64,000 nt of DNA from Henriciella mobilis (GTDB lineage Bacteria; Pseudomonadota; Alphaproteobacteria; Caulobacterales; Hyphomonadaceae), in NCBI RefSeq assembly GCF_003576315.1, contig NZ_QWFZ01000020.1:62001-126000 (forward strand), read 5' to 3'. The translations under genes and the position numbers were made by a program. This document shows, piece after piece, positions 34,958 to 44,108 of this stretch. Under the pieces are notes generated by a model. It made no database searches. It was not told the DNA's origin and saw only the letters and a program-made list of their open reading frames with translations. Within the stretch, counting starts at the first letter, position 1. Every line of letters starts with the position of its first letter.

Positions 34958-36100
34958 TCAAAGACCGCTCAGCCGCGCCATGGTGTTGCGGTGAATTTCG
35001 CTGGTACCGGAATAGATGGTCGCAGCCCGGTTGGCGAAGTAGCGGGCCAGCACCATCGCCTCATTCGGCGCGCCCGATACGGCCGCTTCGTTGATTGCCT
35101 GCTGCAGCTCTGTCGCGACCACTTTTAGCATGGACGATGTCATCCGGTCCGTCCCGCCGACCGCCTGGCTCATCTTCCGGGAGGCCAGCGCTTCGAACGT
35201 ATCAAGACGCATTTCGAGGCCTGCCAGCCTGGCCTCGAGCGCCGGTTCGCGGCCTGTCTCATCCGAAGCCCGCCGTGCGGCCCGCAAGGCCCGGCGCAAC
35301 AGGCCGGGCGTCGTATTGTTCGACCGGGCGATGGTCATCAGCGTGCGCGCCGCAGCCCAGCCGCCACCGATCTCGCCGAGACGGTCGGTCACGGGCGTGC
35401 GGACATTCGTGAAAAAGACCTGGCTTGTCTCGCAATTGCCGTCGATGAACTTGATGGGCTGGACCTCAATGCCCGGCCGGTCCATCTCGACTAGAAGCAT
35501 GACGACGCCATCGCGCTCATCGCTTTTAGCGCCGCACCGCGCCAGCAGAAACATGTGTGTCGCGTCGCCGGCAAAACTGGTCCAGATCTTCGAACCGTTC
35601 AGGATGAAATCATCGCCATCGCGCTCGGCGTGCAGCTGCAGCGCCGTGAGGTCCGACCCGGCCTGCGGCTCGGAGAAACCCTGGCACCATTCGTGTTCGC
35701 CTTTCAGGATTCCAGGCAGGTAGGCCTGCTTTTGCGCAGGCGTTCCGATCGCCATGATCAACGGTCCGATCGTTCGGATGCCCGACGAGTGGACAAGCGG
35801 GGCATCCTGTTCGGCGCAGGCGGTCTCGAAATAGAGCTGCTCGGCCTTTGTCCAGCCCGTACCGCCATGTTCGACCGGCCATGCAGGCGCTACCCAGCCC
35901 TGCTGGTACAGCTTGCGATGCCAGGCTTTGCAGGCGGCCCGGGTCGATTTCAGCCCAACGGTGTCGCGTCCGGCCGCGCGAAGCTCATTCGTCAGCGCCC
36001 CGGCGAGGAACGTATCGACACGGTCGCGGAACGCCTGGCTCACGCCATTTGCCCCGACAGCGTCAAACATGTCTCTTGCTGAGGGAAAACTGCCGTCCAT
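34958..36100 (-). CDS. Acyl-CoA dehydrogenase, FadE-like
   Basis: 380 residues. The FAD/substrate motif is WCQGFSEPQAGSDLTALQ. The C-terminal motif reads IYSGTSEIHRNTM, where the catalytic Glu of ordinary acyl-CoA dehydrogenases (YEGT) is replaced by Ser364. This is usual in the heterotetrameric FadE subunits used for steroid side chains, where the partner or another position supplies the base. No second FadE-type subunit is adjacent, so partner and substrate are open. Divergent from the MFS gene. Confidence 0.9.
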   Translation of the reverse strand: MDGSFPSARDMFDAVGANGVSQAFRDRVDTFLAGALTNELRAAGRDTVGLKSTRAACKAWHRKLYQQGWVAPAWPVEHGGTGWTKAEQLYFETACAEQDAPLVHSSGIRTIGPLIMAIGTPAQKQAYLPGILKGEHEWCQGFSEPQAGSDLTALQLHAERDGDDFILNGSKIWTSFAGDATHMFLLARCGAKSDERDGVVMLLVEMDRPGIEVQPIKFIDGNCETSQVFFTNVRTPVTDRLGEIGGGWAAARTLMTIARSNNTTPGLLRRALRAARRASDETGREPALEARLAGLEMRLDTFEALASRKMSQAVGGTDRMTSSMLKVVATELQQAINEAAVSGAPNEAMVLARYFANRAATIYSGTSEIHRNTMARLSGL

Positions 36101-36273
36101 TCCGGCCTCTCATTGCTTCGAAGGGCCAGTGTGCCATGCGCCGTGGGCTGACAAATAAGGGGAGTTACGGATACTCACGCGACGTCAGCGCCGCGAAAAG
36201 CCACGATACTGCGACGTTTTCCTTGCCGACCCCGGCAGAGCGCACCACTCTTTGCAGCGGAGGAGATGCCGGG

Positions 36274-37497
36274 ATGAGCGCAACACCTGCCGATATCGAG
36301 GTGCCGCTGCGGCCCCTCTCGGCGCTTCAGAAACTGACCATTGCGTTCGGCAGCGTTGCCATGGGTGCCGGCATGACGATCAACTTCGTCGTGGTTGCGC
36401 CGTTGGCGCGCAGGGCCGGCCTGACGGAAATCGAGGTCGCCGGAATCCTAACCCTCTCGGCAGCGATCTACGCCCTGATGATTCCGCAATGGGGCCGTTG
36501 GGCCGACCGATTCGGGCGAAAGCGGGTCATGGTGTTCTCACTGTTCGCGATGGGCAGCACCAACATGCTTTTCCTGTTCGCGCTGCAGGCCGCCCTGGCC
36601 GGGCTGATCACAGGCCTGTCGACCTTCTTCCTGCTCGTCTTCACCCGTCTGTTCTTCGGACTGCTTTCACCCGGATTGCAGCCGGCCTCCATGGCGGCCA
36701 TGACGGACGCGACCACGCCGGACACGCGAGCGGGAGGCCTCGGCATGCTGGGCGCGGCGATGGCGCTTGGTTCTATCCTTGGCCCGGCAGGGGCGAGCGT
36801 GCTGGCCGAGTTCGGAGAATTGGCGCCAATCTGGGGATCAATCGTCTTCTGCGGCTTCGCAGGTCTGGTCATTGGCTTTACCCTGCCGAAGTCCCGCGGC
36901 AACCGCTCAAGCTCGCGACCGCAGCCGCTTCGCATGCGCGACCCGCGCGTGTTTCCGCATCTGGCCTTCCTGTTCTGCTACTTCGTCGCTGTCGGCGCCA
37001 TCCAGCAGACCCTGTCCTGGCTGATCGAAGACCGTTACGGGCTTGCAGGGGAAGAAGGCATCCAGGCCACCGGCATCGCCTTTTCGTGCCTGGCCGTGGC
37101 GATGATCGTGATCCAGTTCGGCTACGTCCAGCCTTACCGGCCCGACCCGAAACGCATCCTGCCCATCGGCCTTGGCCTGATCGTCATCGGCTACCTGGCC
37201 GCCGCGGAAATTACGCCTTATCCGGCGGTCTGTGCCGCCTTCGCCCTTGTCGGCGCAGGTTCGGCGCTGGCCGTGCCGGCAGCCAATGCGCTCGGCAGCC
37301 TTGCCGTAGAGCGCCACGAGCAGGGCAGCGCCGCTGCATTGCTGTCGGCCGCCCCGCCATCCGGCTTCATCTTCGGCCCGCTGATCGGGGCGATCCTCTA
37401 CTCCTTCGAGCACCGCCTGCCGCTTTTCGTCAGCGCCGCCATGATGGGCACCCTGCTCGCCTACAGGCTATACAGGAACAGCAAGGCGCCCGCCTAA
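36274..37497 (+). CDS. MFS transporter
   Basis: 407 residues with about 12 hydrophobic stretches, typical of the major facilitator superfamily. The cytoplasmic loop between helices 2 and 3 carries GRWADRFGRKRVMV, and there is a related loop in the second half. ATG 36274 has AGGAG about nine bases upstream. The substrate is not predictable; an efflux permease is most common in this family. The frame extends upstream over the divergent FadE promoter, but those codons are not likely used. Confidence 0.88.
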   Translation: MSATPADIEVPLRPLSALQKLTIAFGSVAMGAGMTINFVVVAPLARRAGLTEIEVAGILTLSAAIYALMIPQWGRWADRFGRKRVMVFSLFAMGSTNMLFLFALQAALAGLITGLSTFFLLVFTRLFFGLLSPGLQPASMAAMTDATTPDTRAGGLGMLGAAMALGSILGPAGASVLAEFGELAPIWGSIVFCGFAGLVIGFTLPKSRGNRSSSRPQPLRMRDPRVFPHLAFLFCYFVAVGAIQQTLSWLIEDRYGLAGEEGIQATGIAFSCLAVAMIVIQFGYVQPYRPDPKRILPIGLGLIVIGYLAAAEITPYPAVCAAFALVGAGSALAVPAANALGSLAVERHEQGSAAALLSAAPPSGFIFGPLIGAILYSFEHRLPLFVSAAMMGTLLAYRLYRNSKAPA

Positions 37498-37503
37498 GCG
37501 GCT

Positions 37504-37878
37504 TCAGGCCGTCATCGTGAAGGCGTTGAGCTTGTTGCCGTCAGGGTCACGGAAATAGGCTGCGTAAAAGCCTTCATCGCCGCGCGGGCCGGGCGGGCCT
37601 TCGTCCGTGCCGCCATTGGCCAGCGCGATCTTGTAGAGCCTGTCGACCTGCGCCTTGTCTTTCGCCTGCAGCGCAACCATGGTCCCGTTGCCGGCGGTGG
37701 CCGTCTTGCCGTCATAGGGTTTTGTCGCGGCCACACCGGCTGGCCCGTCGGGCTTGCCCCAGGCGATGAAGGTGTCGAACTCCATCATGCGCGGCGTCTC
37801 GAGTTCTTCAGCAAGCGCATCATAGAATTTTGCCGCCCGCTCGAGGTCGTTCGTCCCTAAAGTCACATATCCAATCAT
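37504..37878 (-). CDS. VOC-superfamily protein (lactoylglutathione lyase-like)
   Basis: 124 residues with MIGYVTLGTNDLERAAKFYDAL at the start and FYAAYFRDPDGNKLNAFTM at the end, the two halves of the vicinal oxygen chelate fold. Family of glyoxalases and related metalloproteins; substrate unknown. Convergent with the MFS gene, seven bases between stops. Confidence 0.87.
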   Translation of the reverse strand: MIGYVTLGTNDLERAAKFYDALAEELETPRMMEFDTFIAWGKPDGPAGVAATKPYDGKTATAGNGTMVALQAKDKAQVDRLYKIALANGGTDEGPPGPRGDEGFYAAYFRDPDGNKLNAFTMTA

Positions 37879-37956
37879 GTCCCGGTCTCCTTTCAGACGG
37901 CCGGAACATTACATGAACATAAGAGGCTGGCAAGCCGGAAACCGGCCGGTTGGACC

Positions 37957-38718
37957 CTATCTGACGAAATTCGCGGAACACGGCTCCGAGGCCTGTCGGG
38001 GTGTTCCGAAAAAGACCTGATCAAAGTCGAGCTCGTCACCCTCGATCAGCACGGTCCCCTGCTCATAGATATCCTCAGGGACCTGATTTCCGCCCTCGAT
38101 AGCAATCCGAAAGGCGTTCGACTCCGCGTCATATTCATAGACGCCCCAATAGTCCTTGTAGACCTCGAAGGGCGTCCAGGTGACCGAGAACTCGCCGCTC
38201 CCGGTGAAGACAAGCTCCTGTATGGCCTCGCTGCCATCGGGACAGTCTTCAGCCTTCTGGCGCCACGTGCCGACGAGCGGATTGTCCGCCTTACGGTAGA
38301 CGTCGACGAGCCCGCCGAGCCTGTGGCCATCCGGATAGGTCGCGTCCAGCCTGATCCGCGTGCCTGGTTCTGCGTCCGGGCTGATCGTTGCTATTGCCAG
38401 CCCATCTTCCTGCCGGCTGAACGTGACAGCGCCCTCCGGGTATACGCCGAGATCGTCCACGCAGCCCGGCGGCAGGTCGTTGTAGCCGCCAGGCATGTCC
38501 GTCCAGTAAGGAAAAAGCGCGAGACTGTCGCCGGGTTCTGCCGAACGCGGCTCCATCCAGAAGAAATAGGCCCGGTTGCCAATGTCAGGGCAGGCCTCAA
38601 CCGACAGCGTGGCCTTGAGCGGGTCCGCCGTTTTCTGACCGTCCGCATCATCGCCTGTGGCACTCTGGCACCCGGCTGCGCCAAACAGCAATGCGGCGGC
38701 AAGTCCATGTAACTTCAT
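37957..38718 (-). CDS. Lipoprotein, function unknown
   Basis: 253 residues from ATG 38718 with a lipobox (ALLFGAAGCQS), AGGGGA about seven bases upstream. Mature protein appears to be beta-rich (SFSRQEDGLAIATISPDAEP...), with several Trp and a Cys near the end (ASEPCSANFVR). The segment GTWRQKAEDCPDGSEAIQEL suggests a lipocalin-like or similar ligand-binding barrel, but this is a guess. 30 bases downstream of the SDR gene, possibly co-transcribed. Confidence 0.7.
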   Translation of the reverse strand: MKLHGLAAALLFGAAGCQSATGDDADGQKTADPLKATLSVEACPDIGNRAYFFWMEPRSAEPGDSLALFPYWTDMPGGYNDLPPGCVDDLGVYPEGAVTFSRQEDGLAIATISPDAEPGTRIRLDATYPDGHRLGGLVDVYRKADNPLVGTWRQKAEDCPDGSEAIQELVFTGSGEFSVTWTPFEVYKDYWGVYEYDAESNAFRIAIEGGNQVPEDIYEQGTVLIEGDELDFDQVFFGTPRQASEPCSANFVR

Positions 38719-38748
38719 CAATCTGTCCCCTGTTTCCATATGGCCGGT

Positions 38749-39522
38749 CTACATCGCCGAAATGCCGCCATCGACCTTGAGTTCGATGCCAGTCACAAGC
38801 TTGCTCTCGTCGGAGGCGAGATAGAGCACGGCATAGGCGATATCATCCGGCTCGCCGACCTTGCCGAGCGGGATCTGCCGTCCGAGCTTGGCGAGCGCTT
38901 CCTCCTCGCCGAACATTTCCTTGGTGCGGTCGAGGATCGGCGTGTTGATGAAGACCGGGTGAACCGAATTGCAGCGGATCTGCCCGCCCGTCTTGGCGCA
39001 ATGCAGCGCGATCGATTTCGACATGTGCCGCACAGCAGCCTTTGCGGTGTTGTAGGCGACATAATTACCGCTCGCGACGATACCGGCGATCGAGGAAATA
39101 TTGATGATCGAGCCGAGGCCGTGCGCCCGCATCAGCGGGATCGCGTACTTGCAGCCATGGAAGATGGAATCGACGTCGACATTCTGCACATGCCGGAACG
39201 TCTCATACTCTTCGTCCTCAACAGAGCCGAGCGATCCTATCCCGGCATTGTTGACCAGCACGTTGAGCCCGCCCATCGCATCATGGGCCGCCTTCAGGAC
39301 GGTCTGCCACTGCTCCGCATCGGTCACATCATGCTGCCAGGCAAAGGCGGTTCCCTCGCCATGCGCGGCATTGATATCGGCGGCGACCTTGCTGGCCCCC
39401 TCGCCATTGATGTCCGTCACCGTGACTTTCGCGCCCTCTCGCGCCAGCATCTTTGCCGTCGCCTCGCCGAGGCCCTGGGCCCCACCGGTCACCAGCGCCA
39501 TCTTTCCTGAAACGCGACCCAT
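38749..39522 (-). CDS. Short-chain dehydrogenase/reductase
   Basis: 257 residues, classical SDR. The cofactor motif TGGAQGLGEATA, NNAGIGSLG, and the catalytic Ser-Tyr-Lys (INISSIAG, YNTAK) are all present. The Asp after beta2 (VTDINGEG) favours NAD over NADP. The C-terminal KVDGGISAM is typical. Substrate unknown; relatives include cyclopentanol and 3-hydroxy acid dehydrogenases. Confidence 0.92.
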   Translation of the reverse strand: MGRVSGKMALVTGGAQGLGEATAKMLAREGAKVTVTDINGEGASKVAADINAAHGEGTAFAWQHDVTDAEQWQTVLKAAHDAMGGLNVLVNNAGIGSLGSVEDEEYETFRHVQNVDVDSIFHGCKYAIPLMRAHGLGSIINISSIAGIVASGNYVAYNTAKAAVRHMSKSIALHCAKTGGQIRCNSVHPVFINTPILDRTKEMFGEEEALAKLGRQIPLGKVGEPDDIAYAVLYLASDESKLVTGIELKVDGGISAM

Positions 39523-39673
39523 GTTCGCTCCCTTTCATTATTTTGTCTGTGCTGTTTCAGTTCCAGCTGGCGCAGGAAAGGTCAAGCATACCGCGGCGCC
39601 ATGACAGCATGAAGGAATTCTAAACCAGTCTGATGCAATTTCCGGCGAATAAGAATCTCGAGGAGAGGAACCA

Positions 39674-41353
39674 ATGGCGACGAACAAGAAGGAAATCAGT
39701 CTGACGCTGGACCAGATGCTCGACGCGGTGTCGCACATCGACAATGGCTTCGCACTTCACGCTCCCGATTTCAGCCTGCTCTATGTCAATGACACCGCCC
39801 GCAGGCACTTTCCTGTTTTCTACCGGATGCTGGAGGAAGGCCAGTCCCTCGAGGATGCGATGTACAACAGCGCGCGCACCACCCTGGAAGAAACGCCAGG
39901 TTTCGATATCGAAAAATTCGATATTGGCGCATTTTCAAGCCGACTTGTGGAGCAGGTCCGCAACTTTGGCACGATTGATGTGGATACAGTTGAGGGCCAC
40001 TCGATCAAGGCCACATTCTCGAAGATGCCCGACGGCAGCGTGCTTTGTATCAGTTCCGACATTACCGACGTTCGCGACCACGAGCGCGAGCTTCGCCATG
40101 CCAAGCGCACCGCCCTTGCAGCCAGCCAGGCGAAGTCCGAATTCCTTGCCTCGATGAGCCACGAGATCCGCACGCCTCTCAACGGAATTCTCGGTATGGC
40201 CCAGGCGCTCTCACATCGCGAACTCAGATCCGATGAACGCGAAATGGTGAATGCCATTCTCGACTGTTCGAAATCCCTGATGACCTTGCTGAACGACATC
40301 CTCGACCTGTCGAAGATCGAGGCTGGCAAGCTCGAAATCTCACCGATTGCTGGCGACTTCCGTCACAAGCTGCAGCGAACCGAAAATTTCTACCGGCCCA
40401 AGGCTGAGGAAAAAGGCCTCTCATTGAGGGTCATCGTCGACAAGTCGGTACCCTCGAAACTCTCCTTCGACCCTGTTCGTCTTCGTCAATGTGTCGACAA
40501 TCTTGTATCGAATGCGCTGAAATTCACCCATGAGGGCGGGGTCATCGTGGCTGCGACCTGTGAGGAATCCGGTTCTCCGGACATGACGCGGCTGAAGATT
40601 CATGTCTCCGACACCGGCATCGGCATGACTGAGGAGCAGATCGAAAACCTGTTCCAGAACTTCCATCAGGCCGACCGTTCGACAACCCGGAACTATGGCG
40701 GCACAGGGCTTGGCCTGGCCATCTCCCGCAAACTCGCACGGGCCATGGGCGGCGATATCTGCGTCGTGTCAAAACCGGGCAAGGGCTCAGTCTTCACACT
40801 CACCGTGGATGCAGGCCTTGTTCAGACCCGCCCGGTATCCCTGGTGGCTGCAGGCGGGGATGATGGCGCGCCGTCATCATCTGCACAGTCGAATGGCTAC
40901 ATGAACGGCAAGACAGCCCTCATCGTCGACGACAATCACATCAACCGCCGCGTCGCACGCCTGTTCGTGGAGCCCATGGGCCTGAATGTGCTGGAAGCCG
41001 ACGGCGGCATGGAAGCCTTGCACCAGCTGGCCAGCAAGCATGTCGATATTGTTTTGCTCGACATTCACATGCCGCATATGGACGGACCGACCACGCTGAA
41101 CCACATCCGCTCAAGCGGCAAACCGTGGGCCGGAGTGCCAGTCGTCGCCCTGACGGCAGACGCGATGGCCGGCGACCGGGAACGCTACATCTCGCTCGGC
41201 ATGTGCGACTATGTCTCCAAGCCGATTGACGAGCGTCAGCTCATGACAGTCCTGCGCAACTGCCTGTCTGTGGATCACTGTGCCGCCCCAAGCATTGATG
41301 ACGGCAAGGCCGATCCTGAGTTCTACGCGTCGAAGCAGCAGAGAATGGCCTAG
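39674..41353 (+). CDS. Hybrid sensor histidine kinase with receiver domain
   Basis: 559 residues, no membrane helix. Residues 12-135 form a PAS-like domain ([20 protein letters not shown]). The HisKA helix has His163 in [12 protein letters not shown]. The ATPase domain has the N box ([10 protein letters not shown]), G1 ([12 protein letters not shown]) and G2 ([14 protein letters not shown]). A C-terminal receiver with phospho-acceptor Asp463 ([12 protein letters not shown]) follows, then a short tail. Cytoplasmic signal; the response target is not linked. Divergent from the SDR gene. It shares a four-base end overlap with the PCD gene on the other strand. Confidence 0.95.
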   Translation: MATNKKEISLTLDQMLDAVSHIDNGFALHAPDFSLLYVNDTARRHFPVFYRMLEEGQSLEDAMYNSARTTLEETPGFDIEKFDIGAFSSRLVEQVRNFGTIDVDTVEGHSIKATFSKMPDGSVLCISSDITDVRDHERELRHAKRTALAASQAKSEFLASMSHEIRTPLNGILGMAQALSHRELRSDEREMVNAILDCSKSLMTLLNDILDLSKIEAGKLEISPIAGDFRHKLQRTENFYRPKAEEKGLSLRVIVDKSVPSKLSFDPVRLRQCVDNLVSNALKFTHEGGVIVAATCEESGSPDMTRLKIHVSDTGIGMTEEQIENLFQNFHQADRSTTRNYGGTGLGLAISRKLARAMGGDICVVSKPGKGSVFTLTVDAGLVQTRPVSLVAAGGDDGAPSSSAQSNGYMNGKTALIVDDNHINRRVARLFVEPMGLNVLEADGGMEALHQLASKHVDIVLLDIHMPHMDGPTTLNHIRSSGKPWAGVPVVALTADAMAGDRERYISLGMCDYVSKPIDERQLMTVLRNCLSVDHCAAPSIDDGKADPEFYASKQQRMA

Positions 41354-41640
41354 GCGAGCTTGGATGCGAGCGCGTCCATCTTCTTTGCCAGGTCGATATC
41401 TTTTTGCGTGACGCCGCCGGCATCATGCGTTGTCAGCGTGACCTCGACGGTGTTGTAGACATTGAACCATTCAGGGTGATGGTCGGCCTTCTCAGCCTGC
41501 GTGGCGATGGCGCTCATGAAGCCGAAGGCCGTCGAGAAATCGGCAAATTTGAACGTCTTGGTGATCGCTTCCTTGGAGCCTGACTTTTGCCAGCCTTCAA
41601 GCTGTCCGATTGCGGTTGCGGGATCCATCTTGTCTGCCAT
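41350..41640 (-). CDS. Pterin-4a-carbinolamine dehydratase
   Basis: 96 residues. The family motif [18 protein letters not shown] carries the catalytic histidines. Dehydrates the carbinolamine made during aromatic amino acid hydroxylation and serves as DCoH in other hosts; phenylalanine hydroxylase is not in the window. ATG 41640 has GAGGAG eight bases upstream, sitting in the stop region of the preceding gene; a GTG three codons up is the alternative. Last of a three-gene overlapping operon. Confidence 0.92.
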   Translation of the reverse strand: MADKMDPATAIGQLEGWQKSGSKEAITKTFKFADFSTAFGFMSAIATQAEKADHHPEWFNVYNTVEVTLTTHDAGGVTQKDIDLAKKMDALASKLA

Positions 41641-41645
41641 GCGGC

Positions 41646-42257
41646 TCACTCCTCGCTTTGCGTTTCATGGACGTAGTAGAGCCAGCGCCCATCACTGGCG
41701 ATTGCCATGCGTACGCCTGGATAGCCACTTCCGTTCCGAATTTTCTCCACACCGGCATCGCCAACGAGATCCTCAAGCCGGGCGCGCTGGCGGAAATTCA
41801 GGCGTTCGGGTTGCAGCTCACTGGAGTCCAGCGCAGCCAGGTCCGGCCAGACATACCAGGTCTCCTCCCCGACCGAGCGTGTGCCATACGGCTTTTCCAG
41901 CAAGTCCTCCAGCCGCAGGATCGGGTCGAAACCGGTCCGGCGCAACAGGTCCCAATGCTCGCGATGCGAGGCGCCGGCGAAATTCGAAATGAAGCCGGGC
42001 TGACTGTCGGCAAACCGCGCCAGCCTGTAGATCGAATTGGACTCGATAATGGTTTGCAGCGTCCCCACCGTAGCCGCGGCCTCTTCCGACAGGCTGGGCG
42101 CACCGGCATCGCGTTCAGCATCCGGGTTCATGTAGTCCGGCGCTTCCTCGACCTGCAGGCGAACGGTGTCACGCGGTGCTTCACGCTCGCAGGCAACGAG
42201 CAGGGCCAGCTCAAGCACCAGGACGGTGCTGGCGAGGATCACTCGTGAAGCGGCCAT
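41646..42257 (-). CDS. Lipoprotein, function unknown
   Basis: 203 residues with a lipobox ([13 protein letters not shown]). The mature part is acidic with motifs [21 protein letters not shown] and [13 protein letters not shown] and a C-terminal [14 protein letters not shown]. Unfamiliar. It overlaps the HAD gene before it by 19 bases and almost abuts the PCD gene after it, so all three are translationally linked. Confidence 0.72.
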   Translation of the reverse strand: MAASRVILASTVLVLELALLVACEREAPRDTVRLQVEEAPDYMNPDAERDAGAPSLSEEAAATVGTLQTIIESNSIYRLARFADSQPGFISNFAGASHREHWDLLRRTGFDPILRLEDLLEKPYGTRSVGEETWYVWPDLAALDSSELQPERLNFRQRARLEDLVGDAGVEKIRNGSGYPGVRMAIASDGRWLYYVHETQSEE

Positions 42258-42892
42258 CCCGTCGCCTCCGCCAGGTCGCTGAGCAGCTGGTCTTCGTTCA
42301 GTACCTTGATGGTCGTCATGCCCATGGCGCGCGCCGGCTTCAGGTTTATGCCGAGATCATCGAGATAGACGCAATGGTTCGGATCGACATCGAGCGCCTC
42401 GCACATCAGCGCGTATATCCGCGGATCGGGCTTTCGGATGCCCAGCTTGGAGCTTTCGATCACCTCGTCGAACAGCTCGAAGACTTTCGCGATTTCGGCA
42501 GCCCGGCCCTCATCGCTGGTCATGCCCGCGCCCTTGCCAACCGGTGCATTATTCGTGATGCAACCGACCTTCACCTTCGACTTGGCATGTCTCAATGCCT
42601 CAACCACACGGGGGCGAAGGTTACCCGACAGCAGCGCCAGTATGTCCTTGCCCGGCACTTCGTGGCCGAGCGCACGGCTCTCTTCTCGGAACAGGCCATC
42701 GAACTCTTCGGCCGACACTTTCGACTGCTCCAGCTTCGCCCAGGCATTCGTGTCACCGTTGCGCGCATTGACCGAACGAATGAAATCCTCCGGCAAGCCG
42801 TTCTCGGCCTCATAGCGGTTGAACGCCTCAAAGGGTGAGGAGGTCAGCACACCGCCGAAATCCCAGATCACGGCTTGGATAGTGTCACTCAT
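42239..42892 (-). CDS. HAD-superfamily hydrolase (YihX/ACAD10-like)
   Basis: 217 residues. Motif I is WDFGGVLTSSP, where the second Asp of the usual DxD is Gly, as in epoxide-hydrolase-N-terminus and YihX-like HADs. Motif II TNNAP and motif III/IV KPDPRIY and VYLDDLGIN are present. A phosphatase of sugar or small phosphates is likely. ATG has AGGAG eight bases upstream. It starts a tight operon with the lipoprotein and PCD genes, 55 bases downstream of bioB. Confidence 0.88.
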   Translation of the reverse strand: MSDTIQAVIWDFGGVLTSSPFEAFNRYEAENGLPEDFIRSVNARNGDTNAWAKLEQSKVSAEEFDGLFREESRALGHEVPGKDILALLSGNLRPRVVEALRHAKSKVKVGCITNNAPVGKGAGMTSDEGRAAEIAKVFELFDEVIESSKLGIRKPDPRIYALMCEALDVDPNHCVYLDDLGINLKPARAMGMTTIKVLNEDQLLSDLAEATGWPLHE

Positions 42893-42946
42893 CCGGCATC
42901 TCCTTCCGGAAATAATTTAAGCGAGCTGTCAGGATTGCAACCCGGT

Positions 42947-43948
42947 TCAGGCGCCGATCAGCGTATGTTTGCGCGCAGGCGTCGCGGTTTCCTCACGCGA
43001 GGCATGCTCGAAACCCATCGCCGACAACAGCGCTTCGTCGCGCGTTTCGCCCGGATTGTCCGTCGTCAGCAGGCGGTCACCCACGAAAATGGAGTTCGCC
43101 CCGGCCAACATGCAGAGCGCCTGGCCTTCCTCGGTCATGCCCTCACGGCCTGCCGACAGGCGCACCCAGCTTTTCGGGAAGACGATGCGGCAGACGGCAA
43201 TCGCCCGCGCCATCTCGATCACGCTGATCGCAGGGCTGTCGCCAAGCGGCGTTCCCTCGATCGGGACCAGCATGTTGATCGGCACGCTTTCCGGATGGGG
43301 ATTGAGTTTCGAAAGCTCATGGATGAGCCCGATCCGGTCCTCGCGGCCCTCGCCCATGCCGAGGATACCGCCGACACAGAGATTGATGCCCGCCTCGCGG
43401 CAATGCGCGATGGTTTCGAGCCGGTCCTCATAGGTCCTGGTCGAGACGACGGTGCTGTAATACTCGCGCGAGGTATCGAGGTTGTGATTGTAATAGTCGA
43501 GGCCTGCCTCGCGCAGCGCATGGGCCTGGTGCGGCTCAAGCATGCCGGCCGTGACGCAGGTCTCCAGCCCCTCGGCTTTGACCGCGCTGACCATGGCCGC
43601 GATCTTCGGCAGGTCGCGGTCCTTCAGCTCCCGCCAGGCTGCGCCCATGCAGAAACGGTCCGCACCGCCATCCCTGGCTTGCCTTGCGGCGGCGACGACG
43701 TCCTCCAGCGCCATCAGCTTCTCGGCCTTCAGCCCGGTATCAAAATGCGCCGACTGGGAACAGTATCCGCAATTCTCCGCACAGCCGCCTGTCTTGATGG
43801 AGAGCAGCTGGCTCTTCTGCACCTTGCCATCCGCCCAGTTGGCCGACTTCACTTCCAGCGCCTTTGAGAACAACGTGTCGAGGGGCGCTTCATAGAGCGC
43901 GGCGATAGCTTCGCGGGTCCAGTCGTGGCGCGGTTGCATGTCGGTCAT
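42947..43948 (-). CDS. bioB: Biotin synthase
   Basis: Radical SAM enzyme that inserts sulfur into dethiobiotin. The [4Fe-4S] cysteines are C56, C60 and C63 in GGCAENCGYCSQS; YNHNLDTSREYY and the C-terminal [2Fe-2S] ligands (NLCVGGILGMGE...) are conserved. 333 residues from ATG 43948, which has AAGGA six bases upstream. ATG 43954 two codons earlier touches that Shine-Dalgarno and is less likely. No other bio genes are adjacent, and no BioR-type box is visible just upstream. Confidence 0.97.
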   Translation of the reverse strand: MTDMQPRHDWTREAIAALYEAPLDTLFSKALEVKSANWADGKVQKSQLLSIKTGGCAENCGYCSQSAHFDTGLKAEKLMALEDVVAAARQARDGGADRFCMGAAWRELKDRDLPKIAAMVSAVKAEGLETCVTAGMLEPHQAHALREAGLDYYNHNLDTSREYYSTVVSTRTYEDRLETIAHCREAGINLCVGGILGMGEGREDRIGLIHELSKLNPHPESVPINMLVPIEGTPLGDSPAISVIEMARAIAVCRIVFPKSWVRLSAGREGMTEEGQALCMLAGANSIFVGDRLLTTDNPGETRDEALLSAMGFEHASREETATPARKHTLIGA

Positions 43949-44031
43949 GGGCATTCCTTCCCTTTGGCCTGAATAGATCGGCGCCGCTCCATTCAGGATA
44001 CGGCAAACTTCTAGGTGCCTTGAAGCGACAA

Positions 44032-44057
44032 AGGCCGGCGCATTCAAGCCCCGGCCT
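44032..44057 (-). terminator. Possible terminator after divL
   Basis: On the minus strand a seven-base stem AGGCCGG / CCGGCCT (forward 44032-44038 with 44051-44057) follows the divL stop by about 50 bases and is followed by a weak T-rich stretch. Modest support. Confidence 0.35.
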
Positions 44058-44108
44058 CCCCTATCCTGTTCCTGCCGTTACGTCAGCAGTCTTTAAGATC
44101 AGTCCTGC

